A DNA stretch of 64,000 nt from Trogon surrucura (lineage: Eukaryota > Chordata > Aves > Trogoniformes > Trogonidae): positions 112,165,308 through 112,229,307 of the forward strand of contig CM036618.1 of NCBI GenBank assembly GCA_020746105.1. The letters run 5' to 3'. Each line of letters begins with the position of its first letter. Positions within the stretch are counted from its first letter, which is position 1. Under the pieces are notes generated by a model. That model ran no database searches, was not told the DNA's origin, and worked only from the letters and a program-made list of their open reading frames with translations. Below, one piece after another: positions 13,005 to 26,500 of the stretch. A program made the position numbers and the translations under genes.

Positions 13005-16000
13005 TTGCTCTCATTTAGATTTTTATCTTTTCAAATTATATGGAATATTTTTCTTTCAAGTGGGACTTACTAAGGCTATATAAAATACCTATCTGTGGGT
13101 TTCTTGTGCATGCTTCTAAAATTTCATAGATAAATAAGAACAAGGTAGATTTTGCAAAGCTTGTTCTACAATGAGATTGTGTGTCACAAGAGGAGATGTT
13201 TAGTAATTGCATGTTGAATGTAGCTTTGTCAGGATTAGTATAATTTTATAAATTGTGATTTGTTTTGTTTTCTTTAAAAAAAGCACAACTGAACAGAAAC
13301 ATTTTACACGGTGTTTTTGGAAGACAGCTCTATTTTTAAGTCTGATATCATACATTTGGAGGTCTTAATAATTGAAATGTTCATTCTGAAAAATTGAGTG
13401 ATTATAAACTTATAAATTGGGTCCAAAATATAAACTTGTGAAGATCTTTCTCTACAAAATATTCTTAGTAACTTTTAATTGCAGAAGCAATTTCCTTTTT
13501 TCTTCTTACTCAGATATTCATAAGCATTTAGTGTGAAGAAAACTGTGCTGTGAAGAGAGACAGGAAATAGCAGCTAGCTAGTAATTTTCTCATTATGAGT
13601 TTTGGAAACAAGAGCATAAAAGGCCATAGTTGTAATTGTGATCCATGAAAGGTTATTGTTTTGGGAAACTATTTACCCTGAAATTTTCTTACAGCTTTAG
13701 GCATGCATTCTGCAAGAAACAAGTTAACAGAAGACCTTAAAGTCATGAATAAAAGTGGTAGGAAAAAAATGTTTATCAGCAATCTATGATATTTAGTTAG
13801 TCCTGAGATTTGAAGGGAAAGGAGCTACTGTTCAAGCAATCCTCAGATTTTTTTTTTCTGGTATCAGTTCTGCTCAGTTTGACAAACAACATTTCCTAGT
13901 CCTCAGTGCAGCAAATGCTCAGCTTCTCAAGATAGGTGATCAGGCTCAGTTTCAGCAACATAAAATGCTGGATTTTTATCTTTAATTAAAAGGAGGTAAC
14001 AGAATACACCCTGACAGATTTCAGCGTGCTTATCAGCAAAAGACAAAAGTATATCTATATCGCTAAAAGGCAACTGGCATGAGGATTGTTATTTTAGTGG
14101 TGTCAAGGAGTTTCTGCTAGCATTATGTTTTCTATAAGCAAGTTTCCTATTTAAAGAGGCATCAGAGAAAGAACAGCTCATTGCTGGAGGAAAGCAGAAG
14201 GCCTTTGCCTTCTCTCTCATCAGGGCTGCTTGAGGAGAATGCCAGCCTGCCCTCTCCCATCACTTCAAAGAGGAGAAAGCCCGTTGCGATCTAAAGAACC
14301 ACCTAAAACAGGCAAGTTTACATTTTTCTTAGATGCCTCTGCCCTACATGAGAAGATTAAGAGCGCAAATATGTTCTCTCTTCATAAATACTATCTTTCA
14401 AGTACTCAGTTCAATTTATGCTTTGATTGTTTCATTTTACTTCTGCTGCTTGTATACTCAAAGGATAAATACAGCCATGCAGTACCCAAACAAGTGCCAA
14501 GCCATAGTGAAGAGTGTGTTGAGAGCTGCACTCAGAATATCATCAAAAACTCACTACTTTACGAAGTGCTTCATTTTATTTTCTGAGAAAAGGCATATCT
14601 GTAATAAAGAAACTGGTATAGAAACCAGTGTTAGCAGAACTCTCATTATTTTCTGATATAAATATGCTCTCCCAGAAACAACAGTTTCCTTCTCTATTTA
14701 GCCCCATCAATTTTATATTAGTAGACTTTGTACAGGTGTAATTTGCATGTGTATAATGACATATGTGTAAGTTTTGTTCCTTTTACTAATCATACTCATA
14801 CACCTGAAAATAATATCTGTGGAAAGACAGTCACTATTTAGACCCATGACTGTGCTAAAAAAAAAAATTGCATGAATCTCAAATTTCCCCAAAATCTCCA
14901 TCTGCCGAGAATTTGCAGCAAATACAAGCCAAGATATTTTTAGGCATTTATAAAAATACATGTACAAGGACTATGCTACATTACAAAGATCAGTAGGGTG
15001 CGCTAAGCATCATTTGCATGTATGAAAAATAGAAAATAGAACCCTTAAATGTAGACAAAGGAGAGGTCAGTTAATTTTTAGGTAAACAGAAATGGGTATA
15101 TGTTAGAAGCATGATGTTAGAAACGGAAAAATTAACAGCAAAATCATGTCTGTAATTGTTTTAATTTGCAAACTTTTTTTTTTCTGATGCTTCTTGCTAA
15201 ATATTCGTATGTGTCCCACACTTTGTCTCTCTAAGCAGTATACACTTAAAACTGCTACCTATTTTATTATTTCTCACATCACCGTTAAATAAATTCTGTG
15301 TTGTCTATGGCATTTGTGCCAATGTCCAGGGGACAGTTAAGCCAACACAAGCTTCAGTCATAAGGAGCAGTAGTAGAGGCATCATCATCAGCCTCCTTGG
15401 TTAGCACCATCCCTGCCATACTTCTCCCTTTGCTTCCAGCTGCAGGTTAACCTGGATAATTCAATGCAAAACCTTTAAAAAAGAGCAAATAAACCACCAT
15501 CCTTCAGCAGGTTATGATTCTGCTTCCGGCTGTCATGGTTCTGGAATGTATAGCAAACAGTACAAATTTCATGGTAGTACAGGTAGATGATGGCCATATC
15601 CCTGTCAGTGAATCACAGTGAACACTCAGAGAGAAGGAATTCGAAGATGACTCTTCCCAACAATTTCTTAGCAGAAGCCCACATGTGACATCTCAGCCAG
15701 CTCTCATAGGCTCAGTTTAAAACTGAGATATATTGGCAGTATGGACTGGAACATGTCTGGCATTTGCCAAGCCTAATACTAGAAGTCTTGTGTTCCTGGT
15801 TCTCCCATTTCAGTAGGTTTAAACAAGCCTTACCAAATAAATAAATAAGTTGAAATGTCCCCTGAGAGGTCTCTTGTAGAGATTGAGAGAGAGGTGCATT
15901 AATGTTTTGGTAAGCATTACATGAAATGAATGTGTACCTGATTACTAAAAGCACATTGGGAAATTGGAACGACTGATCTGCACAGAAGTGAGAGACTGAT

Positions 16001-19000
16001 GACACTACAAGCTAAATTGGAGGAAGATTAAGCAGTCTGTGTAGCAGTGAGCACTGAATATCTGGAAGCATGCATAGAAATTAGGACAGCAGAGCAAAGT
16101 GGGAAAAAGGAGTCAGCAGCATGGCCAGCAAAGGCAGCTTAGGGCTAAATTCTGGCCTTATCTCCAGAAATACATAGTAAACAGCCAGAACAAAGAGGGA
16201 TGGAGTCTCTGTGAGGACCAGTGAGTGTGTTTATGAGTAACATTTATAGTTTGCTCATTGGATCAGTCATGAAGGGGATTCTGTCCCTTACCAGCATTGG
16301 CATTTATGTGAGCCACACGAATTAATCAGCTCAATGGCTCAGGATGCCAATTAAGTTTTGGACCTAACTCCAATGAAGTCAACACCGCATCCGCTGATGA
16401 CAAAGCCAAAATTCTCATTGATTTCAGTGGTGACAGGTGTTTCTCTTAGCAGGCATCTCTGTGCTGCAGAAGGATTGTGCTGGACTGCCTGCACTGAGGA
16501 AAATGTCTCCTTATGTCCTCCATTCCCTTCACACAGTAGCCAGCGATGTGGGAGAGCTTCATCCGTTCACTCAATTAATAAAAGAGGATACAGACTCCAA
16601 AAAATGAAGACAGATAATGAAAGATGTTACATGGATAAGTGAGAAAGACTCCAGAACTCTGCAGGATCTATGTCCTGTATTCAACATACAATATGGCCAA
16701 TTAAATGCCATAGACAAAAAAATTGGTGGAAATATTTCAGAAAGTGTCAGTAATGATGTAACTCTTAGGTAATGGCAAGGACCCATGTGCTGGGGTAGTT
16801 GAATGTCCACAGCAGTGAAATAAAAATCTCCTCCAACACAGGAACATTTTGAGGCCTGTTGCTATAGAAAATCTCTTAGAAATTGGATAGCAGGGCAACA
16901 TTCCCTGTTTATCTAATTATAGCTGGCAAGTGAAGGGACACAAGGGCTATGCTAAATAATATTTTAAAATTTCCATTTGTGTCATACAATGGACAGAGCT
17001 ATAAATAGAAGTTGGGGTGTCTAAATATCAAATTCCTCATCTTCCTACCCCTCATCTTTACAAAAGCGGAAGAGAGCTCACTGTAAAACTATCATTCTTT
17101 ATTTAGGTTGTGATAATTCCCTCCATAATGTTTTTTTGTGAAACCACATATAGAAAGGTGTGGTACTTGATACTAAAAACTTTTTCAAAACGTACCCTCA
17201 CCTTACAATAGCTTCAAATACATTGACTTTTTCCTGTGTTTTGCTGGGAAATTTTGTTGGGGAAAAAAAAAATCCACCACATACTATTCTAGAGAGAGGT
17301 AAAGAACTTACAGCAATAGGAAGAATAAGAAAAATCAAGAGAATATAACGGTACTGACTCATAAAGCTAATGTGAGTAAGAAGCAGACAATAGAAAAATC
17401 AAGGTAATGTGAAAAGTCATTAATTAAGTGTTGTCAGATAGCATTAGGAAATGAGAATAACTTTGTTTATATCAACAATGGTAGCAAGGAAAAGAAGAAA
17501 AGAAGGAATATTCTGTAGTTACGAAATACTCAAGCTGGCCTTTCAAAGTATCCCAGGAAGAAACAAGAAAAGTGGCCTATCCTCTTTGCCATTAAGGCTG
17601 TGGAGCTCCTAAAAAATTCACATTTTGTCTGATTTGTATTCGAGAGTAGGTCTTAATCAGATGAAGTCTTTCTGCTTTGTATGGGAGCTGAGAAGAGGCT
17701 ATAGGTGTCCCAGGTGGATGCTCAAACTACAGAATCATTTTCATTTTCTGTCTGACTCTCTAAATATTTGAACAACTTGAGCGAGAATAACAGAAGAATG
17801 AACTCCAGAATACTAATTGCCTTTGGGTATTCATTGCAATCGAGCAATTCTTTGGGCATTCATTTAGGAAATATGAGACCTGGGTGTTTAAGTCATCAGT
17901 CATTAGGCAAGGTGTGAAAAGAAACTGGCTTCCACACTAGTGAACTTCAGCTGTCTTCAGGCTCATGAGAATCTGAAGACCTGAGGTGGTATCTAACTGT
18001 CAAATTTAGTGAATTTAACCTAACAAAGCACTCAGGAGTATCCAAACTGCAATACAGGACACCCTAATCAAGATAAAAAAAAATGAAATCATATATGGAA
18101 GCTGGTATTTATGAAGAAACACACACAACCCACATATTCTCTCACACACACATACACATAATATGAAAATATGTCTATTTGAAGGCAGCAGAAGGTAGCA
18201 GTAGAGAAATTTTCCTTAGTCATACTGTTGAAGTACACACTTATTCAGAAAATTAAGGCCATATATATAGCTGTAAAGACTAGAATTATATAAAGGAGAA
18301 AAAAAAAATGTTGCACTGATTTCAGTAGAAGAAGGGCTGAATTTTAAGGTGCTCAAATATCAAAAGTAATAATTTGGCATTATCCTGGACAGTCTTAAAT
18401 TTTTTTTTCAGACAAATTCAGGAAATAATTTTTGAAGATGGAAGCTGCAGCACAGACTTAGGGTCTTACAGTGGTGCTCAGTGTGGGTGAGCTGCTCTCT
18501 TCATATCCTTAGCCAGCTAAAATCTCGTCTGAAGCTTTCATAATTTTACTATTAATCCTTTGCATTTGCAGGTTTTCTTAACGCTTCAGGTGCTGAAGTC
18601 AATATAAGAAAGCACGGCTTTCATAAAGCAGTTTGTGGCATTGACAGAACGAATTGAACATTTGACCAAGGAGTATACCAGAAAAAGAAATTAGGATTTT
18701 TTTTTTTTGCAACTATTATTTTTGTTGGCTTCCAGTAATGTCTTCTGAATGTAAGGTGGTAGTAACACAAGCAAGAGAAGCATCATATAGATGTTTTATA
18801 AAACGACGGACAGTCCAAAAAGTTCTGAGTCAGAACAAACAGGACAAATTCAACTAAAATCAAATTAAATTTTTATAAGCTGAAGAAATCCTACATGTTT
18901 AGTGTTCATCATGTGGCTATTTTTGTTGATATCGTATTTTTTTTCTCTGTTCTACCCCTTCTGAGATCATCATTCAACCATCCTGGTCAGCTTAGCCACT

Positions 19001-20373
19001 ACAATGTTTCATCATCCTCGGTTCTACTCAAAAAAACATTTGATATAGCACTGCCAAAGACAGTTAATTCAGCCCTAACAAGCTAGAAAAATGTTTGAGT
19101 TACTGGTTACACAGTAATTCAGATGTCTTCTCTGTGTTCCCAGTGTGCAGACTTTCTGCTGATTGAGCTTTAGGCAGCTGATGCAGGTACTTTATCTTCT
19201 GAAGGCTCTGAGATTTGAACACCTGGTGGTCCCAGTGCACCGCTTGAAATCACCCAGAGCAGCCTGCTTCTTTCAGAGGCTTGGACACCCTGCCAGCCAC
19301 CAGATTTCCTCTGCTCTCCTTCCATCAGCCACAGGACCTTCCTGCTGGAACCTAGCAGACTTCCAAGCAAGAACAGAAGAGCAATGGGAGATCATATCAT
19401 CAGCTGCTGCATGGATTTTGAGATGATCCATCACACATTCTGGTCTCTCGAGGAAAATATAGACTCAGTGGAGGAAAATATTAACCACACAAAACACTTG
19501 ATGGGAGTTATAGCTTTATCAATGAAGGTTTAGAGTGTAACCATCTCTATCCTATTTTACATTACATGTGTATACTGTCCTTTAAAAAACATATTTCTAT
19601 TGAGGCTGAGAAGATTCTTATCTTGTGTTTTACTCATGTGGGATAAGAATTAAAAGGCATCATATATAGTTGTAATGGATTTTCTCCTGAATGTTGTATA
19701 TTGCTGTCCTGCTGAATGTTGTATTGTGAATTGCAGTCAAATCAATGGTGTGTAACAGAAGTTTTACTGGAACTGAAGAAAACAGGGACTTAGTAGTTTT
19801 AAAACAAGAAATGAGAGCTCTTAGGCTGGTATACTTAAGACTTACCTATAAAAGTAGATGAACAAAATAAGCAGGACTGTATTTTGCTATCTCACTTCAA
19901 ATGCAACTATCAAAAAGATGTGCTGGATGGGAAGGCTAGATTCAGAGTAATGAGACAGACAAGTGCATCACAGGACTGTTCTGTAAAAATTATCACCTCA
20001 GTCACAGCTGGGGCATTGTCAGCAGAATTCTTATGAACAGCTGGATTGGCATTAAATCTATTATTTCATTTAGGCTACTCTAGTATGGCTTACTCACATA
20101 AAGATCTGCATGTTCACGTCATTGATCTGTCTGCTTATTTGTTTCTTATCCAACTTTGACTGATATCTGCTAAAACTACATCGATTGCAATGGCTGTTGA
20201 TGCTGCAGATTTATAAAAAGACAAGGAGATATAGTAAAAAAATCAAACCAGAACAGCTAGACTCCAGAATTTTACACAACAGTGTAGCCTTCCTAAGTTT
20301 TATTGCAGAAGCTGCTGGACTTAGGTGCATTCTCACATAGGTTTGCAATAAACAGTAATTCTGCAACGTTTCT
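13005..20373. other. Long non-coding stretch, no gene recognised
   Basis: More than 7 kb of AT-rich sequence with no LINE, SINE or LTR end that I can recognise, and no exon-like frame. Scattered homopolymers (poly-T near 13847-13858 and 15174-15183) and a CA-rich patch near 18120-18160 are the only simple sequence. It is probably intergenic or intronic. Conserved non-coding elements cannot be identified without an alignment. Confidence 0.55.
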
Positions 20374-20588
20374 AACTTTTTCACTGTGAGGGTGACTGAG
20401 CACTGGAACAGGCTGCCTAGGGAGGTTGTGGAATCTCCATCTCTTGAGACATTCAAAACCCGCCTGGACGCGTTCCTGTGTGCTCTAGTGTAGGTGATCC
20501 TGCTCTGGCAGGGGGGTTGGACTAGATGATCTTTGAGGTCCCTTCCAACCTTTAACATTCTGTGATTCTGTGATTCTGTGATTCTGTA
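20374..20588 (+). mobile_element. CR1 3' end
   Basis: The last ~215 bp of a CR1 on the + strand. It starts in the C-terminal coding text (TTTTTCACTGTGAGGGTGACTG, then GAACAGGCTGCCTAGGGAGG), passes GGACTAGATGATCTTTGAGG and ends in four ATTCTGTG octamers at about 20558-20588. It belongs to the same ATTCTGTG-tailed group as the copy at 7608-8576. It is heavily 5'-truncated and non-coding. Confidence 0.92.
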
Positions 20589-23500
20589 AATCATGCCATC
20601 ATCCCGCCCGAGGAATTTAAATCACTTCAAGCACACAAACTAGGGGACCTATTGCTGTGCCATAAACCCACGGTTTCACGTATAAAAAGAGATTAGTGTG
20701 TCATGACAATCCCCCACTGAAATGTGACTTTTTAAAAAAATACTTCCAACAGCAACCATGGGCTGCATTCAGTTGTCAGTTAACCACAAACTTTAGTTAC
20801 CCTAGATACATTAAGTCATATTAAATCCCATTTCTCATTCATATATTCCTCTGTAATTCCAGCAGCGGCATTAGTAGCATGCCTGTAGCGAAGTAGCATG
20901 CCTAGGTGTATGAGTATTGAACAGAGATCTATTTAAGCTGCAAACGCTTTTTTACTGGAAGAATACTCAATGCAAAATCTTCTCTAAGTGTTCCCTGTAA
21001 TTAGGTCCAATTTTTGCAGAGAAGGTTCAAATACCACTGGGTGAAGAGCCATGGACCATCACTTTGTCTGAACCTCTTCATGCACATTAGTGTCTCGGTG
21101 ACACAGATATTGAGGACTGCCATCTGGAAGGACTAAGCATTGCTCAGAGTAGGCTTTCCTGTAACATATTTATACACGATGTGCACAAAGAGTGGGAATG
21201 CAAGATATTATTTTTTGCTTGTTTTATTTCAGTCTTTTCAAGTGTCTAAAAGCAACCCTGTCATCAGTCTCCTAACTGAGACATTTTTAGTATTAGCTAT
21301 AGAAAAAATATTTAGTGTTTTGGTTTTCCAGGATTGCATGAAGTACAATCAGCTTGACGGGGCATTATTCTACTAGAATGCAGTTATAAAGTTTGCTTTT
21401 AACTTGTGTGCCCACATACTTTTTTTTTTTCTTTTTCAGAGCAGAGACAAGTAAAATGAGTATAAATCAAGTCACGGTGAGAGAAAATCCATTTATTGCA
21501 ACTTAACAAAAAATCTCTTCACATATATAAATCTTAGGAAAAAACACTTATGTCAGAATTTATCTGGCAAAGATAGAATAATTTCATTAAATGATACTGA
21601 TACAGTCATTTGCAAATCATCTTTAAGTTTTATGACACAATACTTATCTAAAATGCTTTGTAACAGACCAATAATAATGATCTGATGCTTGTCACAAAAA
21701 TTTTAATGGCATTTCTTGCAGTAAAATATGCTTTGTCCAATGAATTAATGTTTTCAAGAGCAGCTAAATCTCAGAAAGTTTTGAATCAACTCTAGTCATG
21801 CCATCAATGTTGTTCAGTACCAATAGTCTACCTTGGCTAAACCCTCATAAACTGGACCTTTGTAACAGTATGATTTAACATGCAAGGATTGTGACAGTCT
21901 TATAAATATGTGAGATCTGTAACGGATCTTCACAATATTTTTACACTTGCAATTTTAAATCAGAACGTTAAGACTTTCCCACCAATTTTAGGGGTATGAG
22001 ATTACAATGAAAAATAATGTTGACAGATGTTGTTAGAGACATTAGATAATTTCGTACAACTTGTGGTGTTAATGACTGACAACTTTTAACCCAAACAGTT
22101 TATCAGCTGGTGGTTCTCAGATATACATGAACAGGATTGCCTGCAGAAAAAAAACACTGCAATTCAAATCTTCATCATCACAAATATGAGTTGTTGTGCA
22201 TGCCTAGAGGTTTCCTGGCTTCTGTTGCCTATTTCATACCAAAAAGGTGTCACACATCTCCAAACTTAATTGATACCTTAGAGTTCGTGTTTGTAGTAGT
22301 TTCTTTTAAAAAAAAAAAATTGAACACTTGATAACTTCATTCTGTTTTGTCCTCACGCAATCCTCTAACAGCTCTACCACCTGAGCTTTGAAAAGTGCAA
22401 TTTATTTTCTTTTTCTCTCTCTCCCTCTCTATCTCCCCCAATCCCACATGCACACACATACATTTCAAACTATTTTATTAAAGCTTATAACCACTTGCCT
22501 TGACAGTTTTGGCAGAAGTGCACTGCCAGCAATCAGTTTGATAAGCAATGACTTGTGATTGCAGTAACAGCAGTGGCATGTGAAGGTAGTGACAGCTCTG
22601 AAGTCTAAACTGTTGATTGAAAGTATGCATTTAAAAGATGCAAATTTCCCAAAGAAGTGACAGTTGCTGTGTTGAAAGCAATTGATACAGCACTCTGCTT
22701 ACCATTAGAGCTGGTTAAACACCAGGATTTCCAGTTCATTGGAAATCCATTTTTTTCCTAAGCTTCCCAGTAAATGACCCTTTCCTTCAGTTGGTGGCAT
22801 AGAGTGTTTGTGCATTTTGCTGCTCACAGCAGCAGTGAAATGCATTTTTAAAGTTTACTGAAGCTTGCCAGGGACTGACAGGGTGGTTTGAGAGATACGG
22901 CTTCCTTTGGACCCTGTCTGGCCAAGCCATTCTCTGCAAGCTGTGCTGCTTGTTATCACCCAGCAGGATGGCAGCTACAAACCCATTTTCTGCTCCTCAC
23001 CTTACTCTTTTCTGCCATACATCTCTTTCCCTTCAGAGTCTTGCTCAAAGTAGAGATCACATGTTATTGAAGCCACACACTACAGCCAGCACCCGGGGAC
23101 TATTTTGTGTCTCTCAACTTACACAGCTTGAAGTCTAGCTCCTCCAGTTTCTCCATGATGCAAACTGATCCCACTCCACAGCTCTGGCACCTGGAGATAG
23201 CCAAGGTACCAGATTTCCTAGGTCTCAAGCTATTTGCGTTGCTCCTTTTCCCTGAGTCACCCTTCCCACCAGAAGTCTGTGGAGACAAACCTGTCACTTC
23301 TGTGACTTGTCTGATACTAGAGAGCTTCTTGGAGTGCATCAAATGGGCATCAAACATTTTCACACTCCCCAGAAATGGGGCTTGGTTCTTTTTAATTGAG
23401 GTGTCTATCTTTCATTGCAATGTTTTTCCTCTATAAATGTTGAAAATAAAAGACACTGAAAATCATTGCTGGACACTGCATGATGCATGAAATCAGCTCT

Positions 23501-26500
23501 GGCATGGAAGATGATGAAAGACCACCTTCTAACCCAACTAGAAGGCACTCAAAGCATCTGCTAGTCCCTACGTTTAAGATAAGTTTTCTTATATCTCATT
23601 GTGCAATTACAGGCAGTAAATGCTGACTTTTGAAAGTGCAGCCACTCCTGTTAGACTTCTCACTTAAAGCTCTTCAGCTGACTGAGGGTCATGCTGTGAT
23701 TTCTTACCCCCAGCGCAGCGCAGAGCCCCTCATCCATTGGCAGCAGCTGTGAGAGCTGGAATTAGCACATGTGTAATAGCAGAAACAGAAGTTACAGGAT
23801 GCACTTTCTTTCCATCAAAAATCAGAATCAACGTGTCACTGGCATACTGTAGCTGGTTCCTCATGGCCTGGGGAATATGGTGTCACAGCCATAGTTAGTG
23901 TGCTGGAGAACAAGAGGTGCTCATGTAACTGCTCTGACAACTCTCCCTCCACCCCCCCGCCCCGCAAATGCCAATCGATCGCCTTCCCTGTTGTACTTGA
24001 GGCTCCTCCAGCTTTGGCAGCAGCTGCATTTCTAGCACATGGGAAACACAACTGGTTTCAGATGATTAAGTGTGATAAAAAGAAATAGCTGATGTAATTG
24101 TTATAAGCAGCATTCTCAGGCACTCTTCTGTGGCCACATCAGAGAAAGTAATCACTCAGATGAAGGTGCCCACTTAACGTCCTGCACATGTGACAATGAG
24201 TATAAAATTCTGCAGCCGAACATGTGCCTGCAGTGTGTGTCAATTTACCTCAGAAAAAACATGGAAAGATGTTAATTATATTTCACCAAAAAGAGTCCGA
24301 AATACCAAGCAACACCAAAGTTAAGTTACATTCTTGGTATTCCACAGCCAGCTATGGTTCTATATTTTAATAGTCTTTAGTCTTAGGATCGCTTCAACAC
24401 TTGCATATGCCAGCTGCGCTGCATGCTTGAGTCAAAATGCTACTGTCTCTGTAGCTGAGCTTTAAACGAGAACGTTGCTAAATATCAGATCTGAAGCCTT
24501 CCTGTATGCATTTCACACCTTTAAATGAGTTACCCCACCTTGTTCATTATTATTATTACTGTAAATATGCATAAGAAGTTGTCGTATTAAATTATATATG
24601 GAAGGTTAAGGAAAGAAAACAGCGCTTACAGAGCCGTTCGTTGCAAAGGCTTAAGTTCTCTAGAATGAGGTGGATGTACAGAAATTAACTCTGCAATGGC
24701 TGACATATATTATTCCCTTAACCAAATATTGCATTTTCCCAAAAACAACAGTTTAAACTTCATGAGGGAGGGAAAGGGGAGGAAAAAACTTGACCTTAAA
24801 TCCATCGTTATTAAAATGAGATGATGTTTCTAGATCAAAAAGCTAATATACTGTGCTTTATACGTTGGAGCCTTATTCGAGTATTTCAGAACTCGCTGAC
24901 ACCTGCTAATTAAAACAGCTCCTTTTAAAAACAATTTTTTATGGGTTTTGATATTTTCTGAATGAATGGGAATTTGGAACAGATAGCATGCAGGACAGTT
25001 CATCCACATGAGGAAATTACTGATACCCAGAAGCACTGGGCACATGGACACATGGGCAATGGACATGATTGTCCCTACTCTCATGGTACTTAGGGGGTCC
25101 GTCCCCCAGTTTTTGATCAGGATTACTTGTATTTTCCCAGATAATAAGCAGAAATAGTTAAAGACTTAGCACAAGACAAGGATGATCCCACATTGGCAGT
25201 TTGAGATATCTATGCTGCTGTAGAGGCTACAATTTTAATAGCACAGACTCAGGCTATTTTATAATGTTAGGGCTCTGCCAGACAATGGTCCTGAATAAAT
25301 TTAGTATGCTACTATAGAATTGACCTGAGAGTATGTTACTTACTCAGCTGTTTGAGCCAACCGCTATAGAATTGTGTCAAACTTTTAAAACAATGAAAGT
25401 ATGCTAGACTCTTGTGACACTAAGTATGGTATTTTTAATGATACCAAAAATGAAAGAAGCCTCATTTTTGAAGAAAATATTTAAGATTAGCTATTTTGCT
25501 TACTGGTTCATGAATAGGAATATCTGGCTGCAAGCACACAACTTGTGATAGGGGTTATCATAAGTGATGATAATAAACTTAGGAATACTAAGCAACTGTA
25601 TGGATAATGTGACCACAAAGCAGGCACTTCTGTGCTCACAAGGCATCCCTCTAGGAGCAAAAATCCACTACTGTGAGTTTTGCATCAGGGCCACAACTCA
25701 GAAAAGTAAAATTATGTAAAAGAAAGAGTCTTTACTCATCAGTGTAAAGAGCTTTGTGGGGATGAATGAGATGAGGACAGGCTTGCGGGAAGAAGCAGGG
25801 GGTCAAAGGAGCAGAGCCTGGGGCTGATCCATTTCATAAGGCTGCATCCTGGACTGAGGGGCAGTAGTAATTGAATTTCTCGTTACGAATTACCGTTGGA
25901 ACTTTGTCAAGTACATGTCTTCATCAGATGATAATAGAAAATCCTCTCTATGCAATGCACAACATAATGTATTATCATTTCTAGTATTTATCAAATTTAT
26001 TAAAAATCCAGTAGTTCTCCCACCACAGCCCGGGCAGATTTCCTCACCCATCAGGCTCTGAATAGCAGAGCTTCTTGTTAGCTATGAGAATACCAAAAAT
26101 AGCAAACCCATCTCTTAATCAAGTACAAACAGCTGTGTTCCACTGTTCTAATGCAAAAGAAGTCCAAGGTGGGAATTCAGCTGCAATCACAAGGGGAAAC
26201 CAATCTGACGAGGAAACTTAAAAAAGAGTAAGACCAAAATGACACCTATGGTAGCTGCAGGTTGTGAGCAGGGGTTTATTCTCAGAAGGATGAAATCCCA
26301 AGTCCCATATATGCAATAAGCTAATTTATCATTTCAACATGAACCAAATTTCACCAAAACATTCAGTGCCAGACAGCATAACTATTTATGTATTTAGATC
26401 TAAATTCTTATAGAGAGGACAAGTTTAGATTATGTGCTCTGAGAGTATTTAAGTGCACCACAGTTGGACTAAACACATATATGCATATAGAGTATGATCT

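Noticed and set aside
14230-14586. 118-codon + strand ORF as a host gene
   Set aside because: Low-complexity hydrophobic and polar text typical of AT-rich chance frames; no motif or splice support.
16358-16642. 94-codon + strand ORF as a host exon
   Set aside because: No recognisable domain, and no acceptor/donor pair consistent with the frame.
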